A stretch of DNA of 64,000 bases from Sipunculus nudus (Eukaryota; Annelida; Sipuncula; Golfingiida; Sipunculidae): assembly GCA_026874595.1 (NCBI GenBank), contig CM049312.1:50965429-51029428 (forward strand). Direction: 5' to 3'. Positions 1-13,117 of the stretch are shown here, piece by piece. A program made the position numbers and the translations under genes. The stretch's first letter is position 1, and the number at the start of each line of letters is the position of its first letter. The notes below the pieces were generated by a model, which saw only the letters and a program-made list of their open reading frames with translations, made no database searches and was not told the DNA's origin.

Positions 1-330
1 AATAAAAGATACGTCGGTCACATGACTTATATTTAAATTTGAGGTATTGGTGGTGGTTTGACCTGTCCATGCATCTTTGATGGCATTCTCGTAAACAAGA
101 CTGGTGTCACCACCTTCAATGACTTTTGCACAGTGTATGTCCCTGCTTATTTCTCATGAGTGATTAGATATATCAACCTGAAATTGTGCATTATCAATAT
201 CGGATAGCTTCATTGTATACAAGACTGGTGGTGCCATCTACAATAATCTTTTATCGGTGTATGTCCCTACTTATTCTGAAATTTGTAGGGATTTAGATAT
301 ATCAGCCTGAAATTGGGCATATGTATACAC
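1..330. repeat. Degenerate copy of the HINE-type core repeat
   Basis: About two and a half diverged units of the roughly 130-140 bp repeat that is much better preserved at 54030-55600. Recognisable phrases are 'acaagactggtggtgccat', 'agcctgaaattgggcat' and 'cagtgtatgtccctgctt'. It lies in the intron upstream of the first visible VPS53 exon. No coding content is seen. Confidence 0.55.
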
Positions 331-1529
331 GTTTTTTGAATGTTGAGTACTTGCATGGTACTTAAAAAGTAACGGTCAAGCATGCTATCATGGTAGCATT
401 ATACATGATATATCCCGTTACACAGGATTGCATTAGGCTTGTAGGCCTTGTTTATTTAGAAATATTTAAGCAGTGTCTCAACATTTTAATATTTAGAATC
501 TTTAAAATTATTTCAAGCAGCAAGAGAAATCAATGTTTAACTCGGAGCACCTCAGTGAACTGATGTACAGACAAAGCCAGGAAAATGGGATCTTCCTAGC
601 CGTGACAACCCAACTCAGTAGGCAATTATAATTGGGCTGGAAAGCGTAAGCCTATTTGAGTTGTGATACAAGCAATAATCAGGAATGCATTGCAGTGGTA
701 TTCCATTATGTTGCAATCATATTGGGGTTAACAGCCCATAATCTTAACATTATGCTACCAATGATGAATAAACACAAAAGAATATGTGTGAACTCACACC
801 CAAACTGAAACCCTGTCTCTATGGTAAAGAGTTGTTTCCTGTATCCTGTACAAGTTGGCTGGGTCTAGTAACCCGTGCAAGCCATGCCTGCATTCATGCA
901 GTCAGATTTCCAACAAACATGTATTCAATAAACATGAGGGTTTAACCAATATGCTGAGTTAAAACAGAACTTTTCTCTCTCATGTTTGGTGTTGTTTGAA
1001 AGTACACTAAAAATGCTAACAATTAGTCTGGATTATGTCAATTGATAGTGTACCTGTAGGCCATGAGGCATTGTCAAAAATGACAAAAATATTTGCATCC
1101 TCATAGGGCCTTTTAATGCAATCCTCAGTCCTAGATGTCAAGGCACTCTGGCAGCCATTGTCTGGTTGTAATGTCAGAGGGCCAATATGGCGCTAGAGAT
1201 CTTCCAGGAAACTTTGGTTCAATCAAATCATAGGAAACACTGAAAGTACACTTCCAACTCTGACATAATTGTGTCATCCAATAAAGAATGGCTTTAACAA
1301 TGAAATACAGAAAAATAAATATGTTTGTCTTTTATGTCACGTGACAAATCTGTATCAAATAGTCTTGCATGGTGTGCGGTTCTATCAGAGAGAATGCACA
1401 AAAGAGGGAGACGACCCTTCTGCTGTTACAACATGTCAACTGATCTGGAATAAAGGCAAGTGTCTACCAACCTCGTGTTGTTTCTCTCTCACCCTGTGTT
1501 ACAAGTGAAACACACACACTGAATCACCT
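331..1529. other. Upstream intron, nothing recognised
   Basis: AT-rich sequence with short spurious open frames only. I see no exon, RNA gene or clear repeat here. The missing N-terminal VPS53 exon, expected to encode an acidic start and a helical segment, was not found. Confidence 0.4.
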
Positions 1530-1855
1530 TGTAACAATATCAGCCTGAAATTATGCATGTCCATACATCTCAAATTGTTTTGTTGTTACAAGACTTGTGG
1601 TGCCACCTAAAATTGTTTTGGGGTTTCACGCATCTGTGCACATAGCCCAAGAGTGGTTTTAAGTATTTGCCTGAAATTTTGCATAATAATATATTATATA
1701 ATATATATTTTGCAAATCAAATACTTCTTTGATGGTTTTCTCATACACAAGACTGGTGGTGCAACCTACAATCATTTTGTGTTATGATCATCCATGCCAG
1801 TATTTCAGGAGTGACATTTGTGTAATTGGTGCTTATACTCAGGTTCAAAATGTTT
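1530..1855. repeat. Second degenerate HINE-type core repeat
   Basis: Carries the same phrases as 1-330 ('atcagcctgaaattatgcat', 'caagactggtggtgcaacc') in the same orientation, with an AT microsatellite-like stretch near 1684-1712. It is probably an old fragment of the element family best seen at 53805-55616. Confidence 0.5.
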
Positions 1856-1882
1856 AGTACTTGCATTGTACATATATATGTC

Positions 1883-3438
1883 AAGGCCCAGATCGCGATC
1901 TGGACGGATCTTAGATCTGTCCAGCCCAGATTGAGATCGCAGTTTAGTCCGGCCAGAGTGTGATCCTGTCTTTCTTGCTTCAGGATCGCAATCTTGGCTG
2001 GGCAGATCTTAGATCTGTCCAGCCCAGATTACAATCCTAAACTTGACCAGCCCATATTGCGATCCATGCTTTTACTATCACAGGAGTGAAACATTGGATG
2101 TTTTACCAACTTATTTGGTATTGCATGGTACCATTTCCCCATAATAAATACATTTATAATACAAAAAGGCACTTTTCACTCCTTCCTATCACAGGAGTGA
2201 AACATTGGATGTTTTACCAACTTATTTGGTATTGCATGGCACCATTTCCCCATAATAAATACATTTATAATACAAAAAGGCACTTTTCACTCCTTCCTAT
2301 CACAGGAGTGAAACATGGCATGTTTCACCAACTTATTTAGTTTTGCATGGTACCATTTCTTCATATTAAATACAATTATAGGCCTAATACAAATAGGTTC
2401 ATGCAAAAAAAGCTTCTTGTTGAAAAAGGTAAAAAGGTTGAAAAAGGTTGTTGTGTTCTTTGATTCATGTTTTTATAGTACCTTTCACAAAATTTGTCTA
2501 CTATAAACATGAAAAACATAATATGCATAACCATGTAATTTTATGAGTGCATTGGATAATATACAGTCAGTGGGTTACATGCAACAAAGTGGCCCAATTT
2601 TGTAACTTACTCTTGAAGGGTTATAGACCGTTTCATGATCTTTAATGACAGAAGTCGTATTTCAAACTCAAATCATTGAGATACTGTGTGATACCTTATA
2701 TACCACTTTGTTTAATGCAACCCCTTGTAACATGAATAAACAGTATTTCAGATCCACTCTTACTTCTATAGGTCTGGCAATTGCACAGCATTTTTATGCT
2801 ACTTTTATTATGCCCTTATTGAAAATGCTTCAAAAATAAGTTCTTTTCCTTGAGATGTTTGTTATCATCCACCTTGTAAGAAGTAGACTTACAGAGTTAA
2901 TTTTTAAAACATAAAATTTTAGCAGAGAAACATGTACAGAGATCCATATTGTTTATTGCTGCTATTGTAGACTTCCAAAGGGGAAAAGTGTGTTGATGGA
3001 GCACACTTCAAGCACTGGTACAACCGCCATTTTCAAAACTGAACAGATTGGTGCCAACCAACTACTATTAACTGCCTATGTGTAGTATAATTGTATTTAT
3101 TATGGGTAAATGGAACCATGCAATACTAAATGAGTTGGTAAAACATTCAATGTTTCACCTCTGTGATAGTAAAAGCATCGATCGCAATATGGGTTGGTCA
3201 AGTTTAGGATTTCAATCTCGGCTGGACAGATCTTAGATCTGTCCAGCCCAGATTGCAATCCTGAAGCAAGAAAGACAAGATCGCAATCTGGCCGGACTAA
3301 ACTGCGATCGCAATCTGGGCTGGACAGATCTAAGATCTGGCCAGCCTTGATTGCGATCGCAATTTGGGCCGGCCTGAACTGCGATCGGAATTTGGGCTAG
3401 ACAGATCTAAGATCCGTCCAGATCGCAATCTGGGCCTT
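1883..3438. mobile_element. Foldback-type element with long repetitive inverted arms
   Basis: The left arm (1883 to about 2170) is the approximate reverse complement of the right arm (about 3080-3438). Both outer ends read 'aaggcccagat' inward. The arms are themselves built from repeats around 'cagatcttagatctg' and 'gtccagcccagattg'. The roughly 900-bp centre has no transposase-like frame, so this looks like a non-autonomous DNA element of foldback type. I could not fix a target-site duplication, although 'atgtc' occurs close to both ends. Confidence 0.7.
2081..2412. repeat. 111-bp tandem repeat, about 3 copies, inside the foldback element
   Basis: 'caggagtgaaacat' recurs at 2081, 2192 and 2303, an exact 111-bp spacing. 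Each copy is followed by 'accaacttattt' and 'ttgcatgg'. The third copy is diverged. The reverse complement of the unit start occurs in the right arm near 3090-3170, so the repeat grew from arm sequence. Confidence 0.8.
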
Positions 3439-3945
3439 GGGTATACATGTCACACGTAATTTAAAATGGTCCATCATGGAAATATTATATGCCTAAAAAA
3501 ATTTTAATATTCTACTCATCTATGTGGAAAAGTATCAATTTCAAGACAAACAAGTATCCAATCAGGGGAATAAATTTCAGGAAGATAGCTCCAGTAATTC
3601 CTATATGAATACAATCCAAAGTATGCTGCAGAACAAATGGCTGATATTTTTAAACAGGACCCCATCCCTATACAGGGGTGTGTCTCAGCATAAAATGGAC
3701 ATATCAAGTTAATTTTTGTTTTAATTTACTGAGGAATGATGTCATTTTAATATAAAAAAGGATGAAGGGATTCTGAGATAGTCATGCTGGGGCCACTGGT
3801 TGAGTTGACATGGAATGACCACATATTTTCTTTTTTTTCTGTCCTTGGTGCAAACAATTTACGCCTCTTAAAAATTATTTGGAAAAGTCGGGTGGACAGG
3901 AGTGGTGAATTGGACTATAGTCTACCTATTTTTTACCATGAAAAT
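3439..3945. other. Upstream intron, nothing recognised
   Basis: AT-rich non-coding sequence between the foldback element and the next repeat. Short overlapping open frames on both strands near 3516-3712 have no recognisable similarity. Confidence 0.4.
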
Positions 3946-4480
3946 TTTTATTATCCCCTTGCAACGAAGTTGATGGGATATATAGTGATGCCTCTGTGTG
4001 TCCATCAGTCTGTCCGTCCATCCTAAATTAGCTTGTGGACCTATTTTAAGCCAAGCCATTTCACTAAAACCTTTCATCTTTCACATATAGCTCACCCACC
4101 CACAGATGAAGAACCCTATCACTTGTGGACACATTTTAAGCCAGTTTTCATCCATCAACTTCAGTCATACATATACTGCTAACATTACCATTCAGGAAGA
4201 ACCCAATTAATTTTTAAGGTCGTGGAGTCAAAGGTCAAGGCCACAGTGCCCACTTCTTTATAAAGCTTGTAGATGCATTTTAAGCCAAAGTTTTTCATCC
4301 CAAACCTGCAGTCTTACATATACTGCTCACCCACCTGGAGAAGAAGAACCCTGTTGATTCTGAGGTCACAGGGTAAAAGGTCAAGGTCCACTCTGTGTAA
4401 TATATACCGAGTCCAATAATGCTCATGTGCGAGGAGATGTTCCACTTTGTGGTGACCTTGTTAGTTACATTTTGAGGCAG
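3946..4480. repeat. Dispersed repeat with degenerate 110-130 bp internal units
   Basis: Starts near 'ccccttgcaacgaagttg' and a 'gtccatcagtctgtccgtcc' tract. Three diverged units follow, built on 'cttgtgga..attttaagcca', 'cttacatatactgctcaccc' and 'aaggtcaaggtc'. This style is common in bivalve introns as I recall it. No coding sequence is seen. Confidence 0.5.
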
Positions 4481-5135
4481 AAAATGATAATATAGCATAG
4501 CAAATTAATGGACCTAATTTTCAACAGGAAATAAACACCTATCTTATACAATATTTTTAAAAATTTTTATTTCAAAATATAAGAAATCAGTCTACATTTT
4601 ACATCAGCCCCTTTTACGGAGGCCAAGGTCATTGGTCACATGCAAAACATTTTTCAGTTGACAGCTGCTGATTTGATGTCAAGTAAACACTATAAAAATT
4701 TGCTTTCACCCAGAAAGCATGGTCAGAATTAGTTGAGTATGATGCTTATATATATATGCAGAACAGCAAGAAGTGCTTTTTTATTGTGTAATCTAACATA
4801 TGCCAGCAGGACTGCTACAGTGAGGATGCATCCAGTCTGTGTAATACTCCAAAACCCTACAGGTAACAAGAGAACTGATTTGCTGATTTGGCACTGTATG
4901 ACTCTGAACTATAAGGACGAAGATCAGCTGAACAAATATAAGTATTTAAAGTATATGCTTTTGTACATATTGATAAGTAGTTATAGCTAATCAAAACAAC
5001 AAATGATCAATGCTTGGCCTGGATTCAGTAGCAATCTCTTATAGAAATCCATTTAAATTAATACCTTATTAATTTCCTTTTCTGAAAGTTCACTTTTAGA
5101 TATTTCCCACTGAATAAAATAAAATTTAATTACAG
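4481..5135 (+). other. 3' end of upstream intron with the acceptor of exon a
   Basis: Otherwise unremarkable AT-rich intron. It ends in 'aaaatttaattacag', a weak polypyrimidine tract with an AG at 5134-5135 that fits the reading frame of exon a. Confidence 0.6.
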
Positions 5136-5266
5136 GTATTGCCAAGTGAGGATCCCCTGGACCGTCCTGACTTCAATGCAGTAGAGTACATCAATACACT
5201 CTTCCCAACTGAGCAGTCATTGGCCAACATTGACGATGTTGTCAACAAGATCAGGCACAAGATCAG
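5136..5266 (+). CDS. VPS53: VPS53 exon a (internal; first visible)
   Basis: Vps53 is a core subunit of GARP (with Vps51, Vps52 and Vps54) and of EARP (with Vps50). These complexes tether endosome-derived vesicles at the trans-Golgi network or recycling endosomes. This exon is read in frame from its first base. It gives a peptide starting [20 protein letters not shown] and continuing through [16 protein letters not shown] to NKIRHKIR, nearly identical to the N-terminal Vps53 signature of animals. The acceptor is 'tacag' at 5131-5135 and the donor is 'gtaatg' at 5267. The 131-nt length leaves two bases ('ag') that join 'a' of exon b to make Arg, so the intron is phase 2. The last ~40 nt of the exon seed the 47-bp array that follows. 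Confidence 0.97.
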
Positions 5267-6212
5267 GTAATGATCATACATGATGTTGTCAACAGGATCA
5301 GACACAAGATCGGATAATGATCATTGATGATGTTGTCAACAAGATCAGACACAAGATCAGATAATGATGATTGATGATGTTGTCAACAAGATCAGACACA
5401 AGATCAGATAATGATGATTGATGATGTTGTCAACAAGATCAGACACAAGATCAGAAAATGATGATTGATGATGTTGTCAACAAGATCAGACACAAGATCA
5501 GATAATGATGATTGATGATGTTGTCAACAAGATCAGACACAAGATCAGATAATGATGATTGATGATGTTGTCAACAAGATCAGACACAAGATCAGATAAT
5601 GATGATTGATGATGTTGTCAACAAGATCAGACACAAGATCAGATAATGATGATTGATGATGTTGTCAACAAGATCAGACACAAGATCAGATAATGATGAT
5701 TGATGATGTTGTCAACAAGATCAGACACAAGATCAGATAATGATGATTGATGATGTTGTCAACAAGATCAGACACAAGATCAGATAATGATGATTGATGA
5801 TGTTGTCAACAAGATCAGACACAAGATCAGATAATGATGATTGATGATGTTGTCAACAAGATCAGACACAAGATCAGATAATGATGATTGATGATGTTGT
5901 CAACAAGATCAGACACAAGATCAGAAAATGATGATTGATGATGTTGTCAACAAGATCAGACACAAGATCAGATAATGATGATTGATGATGTTGTCAACAA
6001 GATCAGACACAAGATCAGGAAATGATCATTGATGATGTTGTCAACAAGATCAGACACAAGATCAGGAAATGATCATTAATGATGTTGTCAACAAGATCGG
6101 ACACAAGATCAGGTAATGATCATTGATGATGTTGTCAACAAGATCAGACACAAGATCAGATAATGACCATTGATGATGTTGTCAACAAGATCAGACAAAA
6201 GATCAGGTAATG
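5223..6212 (+). repeat. 47-bp minisatellite derived from the exon a end and donor, 21 copies
   Basis: The unit runs 'gatgttgtcaacaagatcag' then 'acacaagatcag' and 'ataatgatgattgat'. The first copy is the end of exon a plus its donor. The exon-intron register recurs at 5267 + 47k for k = 0 to 20, ending at 6207 with no indel in phase. At the donor dinucleotide, GT survives only at k = 0 (5267), k = 18 (6113) and k = 20 (6207). The other copies read AT, AA or GA. The array takes up about two thirds of the 1,477-bp intron. The unit length is not a multiple of three. Confidence 0.97.
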
Positions 6213-6743
6213 TTCACATGCTGGGACTCCACGTGACACATTTCCTGTTGACTGCTAAGACCAGCACCACCTGCAACATATTTTTTATGAAATTGTAATT
6301 ATTCAGATTTGTCATGTGTATTTTCATGGATTGTTAAGATGTTGGATAATTTTATTTGTTGACATGAGGTGCCAACTATGATCTCGTTTTTATAGATGTA
6401 CTTCTTTAGATTTCCCAAGAATGTCTTCATTGATTGTGGGTACCCTTTTGATATGGGATAATTTTTTTCATTGCACAAGACTTCCTGAGCCATTATATAT
6501 AACAATTTTTATCAAATTTAATTTTTCACCTTCCTTGGGATATGGCTTCAAATATTTCTCTAACATATTGTGCACAGAGGCACTGATTTTGAATTGCTTT
6601 GGAACAAAACTTATGGCACCCCATGTTTTGCATGTCAATAATAATAAGTTGAGAACAGAGCCAATTTAAAAGGGGGTCTGGCCAAAGTTCAGGAATACTA
6701 TGTCAACAGTTTCTGTAAAAAGGGTACTGTATGTTGTTTGTAG
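6213..6743 (+). other. Remainder of intron a
   Basis: Unique AT-rich sequence with no repeat or RNA recognised. It ends in 'gtatgttgtttgtag', the acceptor of exon b. Confidence 0.6.
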
Positions 6744-6897
6744 ACGACTTGATGATGAAATCAGAACTGTGGTGAGAGGGCAGACGAATGTCGGAGAGGA
6801 GGGACGTCAGGCGCTAGAGGAAGCACAGCGAGCGATACTGCAGCTATTTGCCCGCATCAAAGACATCAAAGACAAGGCTGAGAAGTCAGAGGAGATG
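6744..6897 (+). CDS. VPS53: VPS53 exon b
   Basis: The first base completes an Arg codon with exon a. Translation then gives [38 protein letters not shown] and [13 protein letters not shown]. This is the charged, predicted coiled-coil stretch of the Vps53 N-terminal domain that takes part in GARP/EARP subunit assembly. The donor is 'gtgagt' at 6898 and the phase is 0. An ATG-initiated reading beginning at 6700 runs through this exon, but its first ~15 codons and its tail after 6897 are intronic. This donor is one of the three in the window with no tandem repeat next to it. Confidence 0.97.
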
Positions 6898-7035
6898 GTG
6901 AGTCTGCTTAGGTTTATAGCTCAGCTCACCAGGCTCATGATGAAGTGATGGGTCTCCTTCCACTCTGGTTCCAGCCAGCTTTTTAAACTGAAAAGCTGAA
7001 ATCTTTATGTGTGCATGATATGAAAATTATATCAA
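6898..7035 (+). other. 5' end of intron b
   Basis: Unique sequence after a strong 'gtgagt' donor. No duplication of the exon end is seen. Confidence 0.6.
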
Positions 7036-8157
7036 CAGTGCTCACAGGAAACAAACATGCCATGGGCAAAGTTGGGCAAAATTTAAGGTACTAATTTTAT
7101 ATTTATACTAATAACTTATAAAATTTGAAAAATTCAGACTAATTTTGGGTATTCAATTGAATCTTGATTAAATAATGTTACATCCCTGACAAAAAATCTC
7201 TAGCTTCAGCAATCCTCTTGTTAAGGGAGTAAATATATTTCTTGATTTTTTACAAAGTGCATTATGTTTGGGCCCATAACTTAAAACAATTACGCAATAC
7301 TGACATCATTTCTGGCATGTGCACAGAGAATGTATAGAAAAATATGTATATTATATATGATTAAAGTCAGATCAGTGGTTTTTTTATATTAGACAGTCTT
7401 GAATTGTGACAATGGGTTTTTAATGGAAAAATGAAGTTTTTCATTAATATCTCAAAGGTATTAAGTCCTAGTGACCAAATTCTTGGCATGGTAGGGGATT
7501 TTTGAGACATCTAATTGTATGCCAAATTTTAGGAACTGAGAGCTGAAGCTGGGGAGCTGAGCACTTGCAAACTGCATGACACCAGCTTGATGTAAACAAT
7601 ATGTTACATGGTGCTTGAAAACTTGAATAAAATTTACAGTTTTTGATCAACTGGTTTCAAATTTTTGGTGTTAACAGACAAAATGCTAACAAAAACATGC
7701 TGTGAAAATTAAATCCACAGTGCTTACAGGAAAAAAACGTGCCTTGGTCAAATTTGGGCAAAATTTAAGGTACCAATTTTTTATTTTTGTTAATATTTTA
7801 AAAAGTTTAAAAGATTTGATCTAATTTTGGGTATACAATTTAATTTTGATTAATTAAAGTTATATTACTGGAAAAAAAAGTTCATAGCTTTAACATATTT
7901 TGTGTTAAGTGATCAAATATCTTTCCTGATTTTTTACACAATGCATTATGTTTGGGCCCATAACTTTTTGAAATTATATAATACAGACCTAATTTCTGGC
8001 ATGTACATAGGAACTATATAGAGGAATAATTATAGTAAATATGAGGAAAAACAGATGAGTGGTTTTGATATTAGGCAGTCCTGAAGTGTAAAAATAGGTT
8101 TTTAATAAAAAATTGAGGTTTTTCCTTAATTTCTCACTCCTGCAAGCCCTCTCATTG
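7036..8157 (+). mobile_element. Family B non-autonomous repeat, dimer of about 650-bp units
   Basis: Two related units (about 7036-7690 and 7691-8157) share 'gggcaaaatttaaggta', 'gcattatgtttgggcccata', 'tctggcatgt' and 'ttaggcagtc'. The same dimer lies in the opposite orientation at 53477-53804 plus 55619-56640, and single units lie near 60000 and 62100. No protein is encoded. Confidence 0.7.
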
Positions 8158-8198
8158 TTGAGCTAATTCATGCTGTCTGCAGTTAATACCACAGGGAG

Positions 8199-8235
8199 TC
8201 TCTCTCTCTCTCTCTCTCTCCCCCCCCCCCCCCCC
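8199..8235. repeat. (TC)11 followed by a run of 15 C
   Basis: A simple repeat: 'tc' dinucleotides at 8199-8220 pass directly into a C homopolymer at 8221-8235. Confidence 0.95.
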
Positions 8236-8363
8236 AACTTAACTTCACCCAATTCTGTTGACAGACCTGTACTATAAACAAGATGAATAATTTCCCATTT
8301 TTCAGCAACCAGCAGTAACAACAGAGACTCCTCCCCCACCGACCCCTTCAAAACACAGGACTC

Positions 8364-8745
8364 TTAAACAAGATGAATCTTATAATTTTAATGTAAAATT
8401 AATTCTTTTTGTTTAGACTTGGACAATTTTAATTTTTTTAAAGATAAAAAGGTTCAGGAATTGAATTCTTACATTCAAATGTGATAAAATATTATGATCT
8501 AACTTAAATGCTAAGTGACTAGATTTAAGAATATATGAATACTTTGTAGCTTTTGTCTCTCTTAAAGTTGCCCAGGCCTAGGTGTGAATAATACTATTAA
8601 ACTTAGTTTTCAAAATCAGAGATATTGGTCAAACTTTGTGGGAATAATTTTTAAATCATATGGCCATATATTTAACCATTTAAAACTTAATTTCTTCACA
8701 CATTCTTTGTTTATGAACTGTAACTCTCATATAACACTTATATAA
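8364..8745. repeat. Left copy of a ~380-bp direct duplication
   Basis: Matches 9489-9863 with substitutions and small indels. Shared phrases include 'aaacaagatgaatctta', 'aaatgtgataaaatat', 'cctaggtgtgaataa' and 'ggtcaaactttg'. The two copies flank an inverted Family B unit. Confidence 0.7.
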
Positions 8746-8754
8746 CACCTATAA

Positions 8755-9400
8755 GTCATCTGAGCTATAGTCCTGGTCCATTATCTGTAGTCAGTCTGTC
8801 TGTCTCTCTGTCCGTCCATAGATGTGGCACATTTTAAAAACCATAAGACCTAGGAATCCAAAATTTAGCATAATGTTAGATGTCCCCAAGATCTCCTACC
8901 AAGCCGAAAACTGGGTCTTGCAACTTTGTTCCTTTGAGTAATTAAGAAAAAACCTCAATTTTTTATTAAAAACCTATTTTCACACTTCAGGACTGCCTTA
9001 AATCTAAACCAATCATCTGTTTTTCCTCATATTTACCATAAATATTCCTCTATATAGTTCCTATGTACATGCCAGAAATTAGGTCTGTATTATATAATTT
9101 AATAAAGTTATGGGCTCAAACATAATGCATTTTGTAAAAAAAGGAAAGATATTTGATCACTTAACACAAAATATGTTAAAGCTAAGGACTTTTTTCCAGT
9201 AATATAACTTTAATTGATCAAAATTAAATTGTATACCCAAAATAAGATCAAATCTTTTAAATTTTTTAAAATATTAGCAAAAAAAAAAAAATTGGTACCT
9301 TAAATTTTCCCCAACTTTGGCCAAGGCATGTTTTTTCCTGTAAGTACTGTGGATTTAATTTTCACAACATGTACACATAAGGATTTAATCTGTTAAAATC
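8755..9400 (-). mobile_element. Family B unit in inverse orientation
   Basis: Starts with the family end 'aagtcatctgagctatagtc' and a 'gtctgtctctctgtccgtcc' tract. It is then the approximate reverse complement of 7691-8157; for example 'aacctcaattttttattaaa' here pairs with the copy near 8110. With the unit at 7691-8157 it forms a large inverted repeat around a ~600-bp loop. Confidence 0.7.
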
Positions 9401-10089
9401 TGAAATTTGAAAATAAAAGCTGCAAAATTAGGCAAGTTATTGAATTTTTTGGAGGCTCTTATTGTATTCCCCTACATTGTTAAGCAGTAAACAAGATGAA
9501 TCTTAAAATTTTAATGTTAAATAAATTCTTTTTGTTGAGACTTGGGCAATTTTTATTAAAAAAAAAATGTTAAGGAATTTAATCCTAATATTCAAATGTG
9601 ATAAAATATAAGGATCTAATGTAAGTGCTATCTGACAAGATTTAAGAAGATATAAATACTTTGTAGCATTTCATTCATGTCTCTTAAAGTTGGCGGGGCC
9701 TAGGTGTGAATAACACTGTTAACTTAGTATTAAAATTAGGAATATTGGTCAAACTTTGTAGGATTAATTTTTAACTCATATTGCCATATATTTAACTTTT
9801 GAAAACTTAATTACCTTCACACATTATTTGTTTATGAAATGTTACTTTTATATAACACTTACTGTAGGCCCAATTCTTCCTTTGGTGCATCACTAAATGG
9901 TCCAGCTCATGTCCATTATTCTATAATTTACAGAGTTTCATTTTTGCAGGAACATTTTCTCATAGCTTTTCAAATGATAATATACATGAAAAACCAAATA
10001 AATAAAAATATTTTGCAGTTACTAATATTTTCCAAAATTCAGCTGAGCGATGTGACCCATGGGTTCCTTGTTCTAAACTTGATAAACTT
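9401..10089. repeat. Right copy of the ~380-bp duplication plus flanking sequence
   Basis: 9489-9863 is the second copy of the segment at 8364-8745. At 10051-10073 lies the terminal motif of another family (Family E, see 60242-60862), containing 'gacccatgggtt'. The rest is unassigned AT-rich sequence. Confidence 0.6.
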
Positions 10090-11407
10090 GGGTCACATGT
10101 GAACTGGTGCCTGATGATTTTGCATTGACCTCTGACCTTTCCTCTTTGTGCGTCTGTATTCACACATTAACCCACATATCTTTGGACTCCTTTGACCAAT
10201 CAGGCTGAAATTATGCACAAGTGTAGCTCTTGGATAGTTTTTAGATCATACGCACAACTGGTTGCGCCACCTGCAACCATTTTTTCACGGTGTTGATCTG
10301 TTCGTCTGCCTGTGGGTTAAAACCACTGATATCTCTGCAGTGGTTGGACTTTCCCACCTAAAAATTTTTGCATGTGTAAACATCCTTGATAGCTTTTTTG
10401 ATTTTATGACAGGTGGTGCCACCTACATTCAAGTTTAAGCTGCAGACATCCATGCTAATTACTCAGGACTGGTTTTGACGTATCCTCCTAAAATTTTGCA
10501 TGTGTATAGATTTCACAAAGTTCTTTATCATACGCAAAACTGGTGGCGCCACCTGCAACCATTTTTGCACAGCGTCCATCTGTTTGTCTGCCATGGGATA
10601 AAATCACTCTTATCTTGGCAGCCGTTTGACTGTTCTGCCTAAAATTTTGCATGTGTATACATCTTGGATAGCTTTCTTGATTTTATGGCAGGTGGCACCA
10701 CCTACATTTGCGTTTTTGCTGCAGACATCCATGCTAATTTCTCAGGACTAGTACAACATATTAACTTGAAATATTGCATGTGTACAGATTTCACATAGCT
10801 CTTTATTTGAACGCAAAACTGGTGGTGCCACCTGCATCCATTTTTTCACAGCATCCTTCTGTTTGTCTGTTTTGGGATAAAATCACTCATATCTTTGCCG
10901 TGGTTTGACTTAACTGCCTTAAATTCTGCATTTTTATACATCATCGATAACTTTCTCGATTTTATGGCAGGTGGCGCCACCTAGATTCACATTTATGCTG
11001 CAGACATCCATGATAATATCTCAGGACTAGTTTTACATATCGGCCTGATATTTTGCACAAGTATAGATCTTTCATAGCTCTACAGCTTAAACAAATTAGG
11101 TGGCCCATCTTGCAACCATTTTTGCATGGTGTCCATCTGTTCATCTGCCATGGGTAAAAATCACTCATATCTCAGCAGTGGTTTGACTTATCAACCTGAA
11201 ATTTTTGGATTCTCTTGGATAATCTTGGATACCTTTCTCTTTCAAATAACAAATGGCACCACCTAAATCATGTTGTGTGGCAGACATCCATGTTAACATG
11301 CAACACATCTCACTCGATTTACCCTTGACACTCAACTCATGCCTCACCTCACCTGTCCAACTCTGATTTTGGCGGATACACGTAGTTGCTTGGTACTCGT
11401 AATCTAG
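10090..11407 (+). mobile_element. HINE/pearl-like non-autonomous Helentron, second copy, 5' truncated
   Basis: Begins at 'gggtcacatgtgaactgg', which is shared with 53933. Core repeats of about 280 bp (2 x 140) follow, with motifs 'ggtggcgccacct' and 'gtccatctgttcgtctgcc'. It ends in 'ggcggatacacg' and then CTAG at 11404-11407, followed by TT. The 3' end matches the copy ending at 55616. The 5' hairpin of that copy is missing here. No Rep/helicase coding sequence is present. Confidence 0.65.

Positions 11408-13117
<1,710 letters not shown>

Noticed and set aside
6700-6948. 82-residue open frame starting with ATG
   Set aside because: Only 6744-6897 is coding (VPS53 exon b). The ATG and first codons lie before the acceptor, and the tail after 6897 is past a strong donor.
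8306-8375. Possible small exon after 'cccatttttcag' encoding a proline-rich stretch (TPPPPTPSK)
   Set aside because: VPS53 exons b and c join perfectly in frame without it, the flanks are repeats, and the downstream donor is not convincing.
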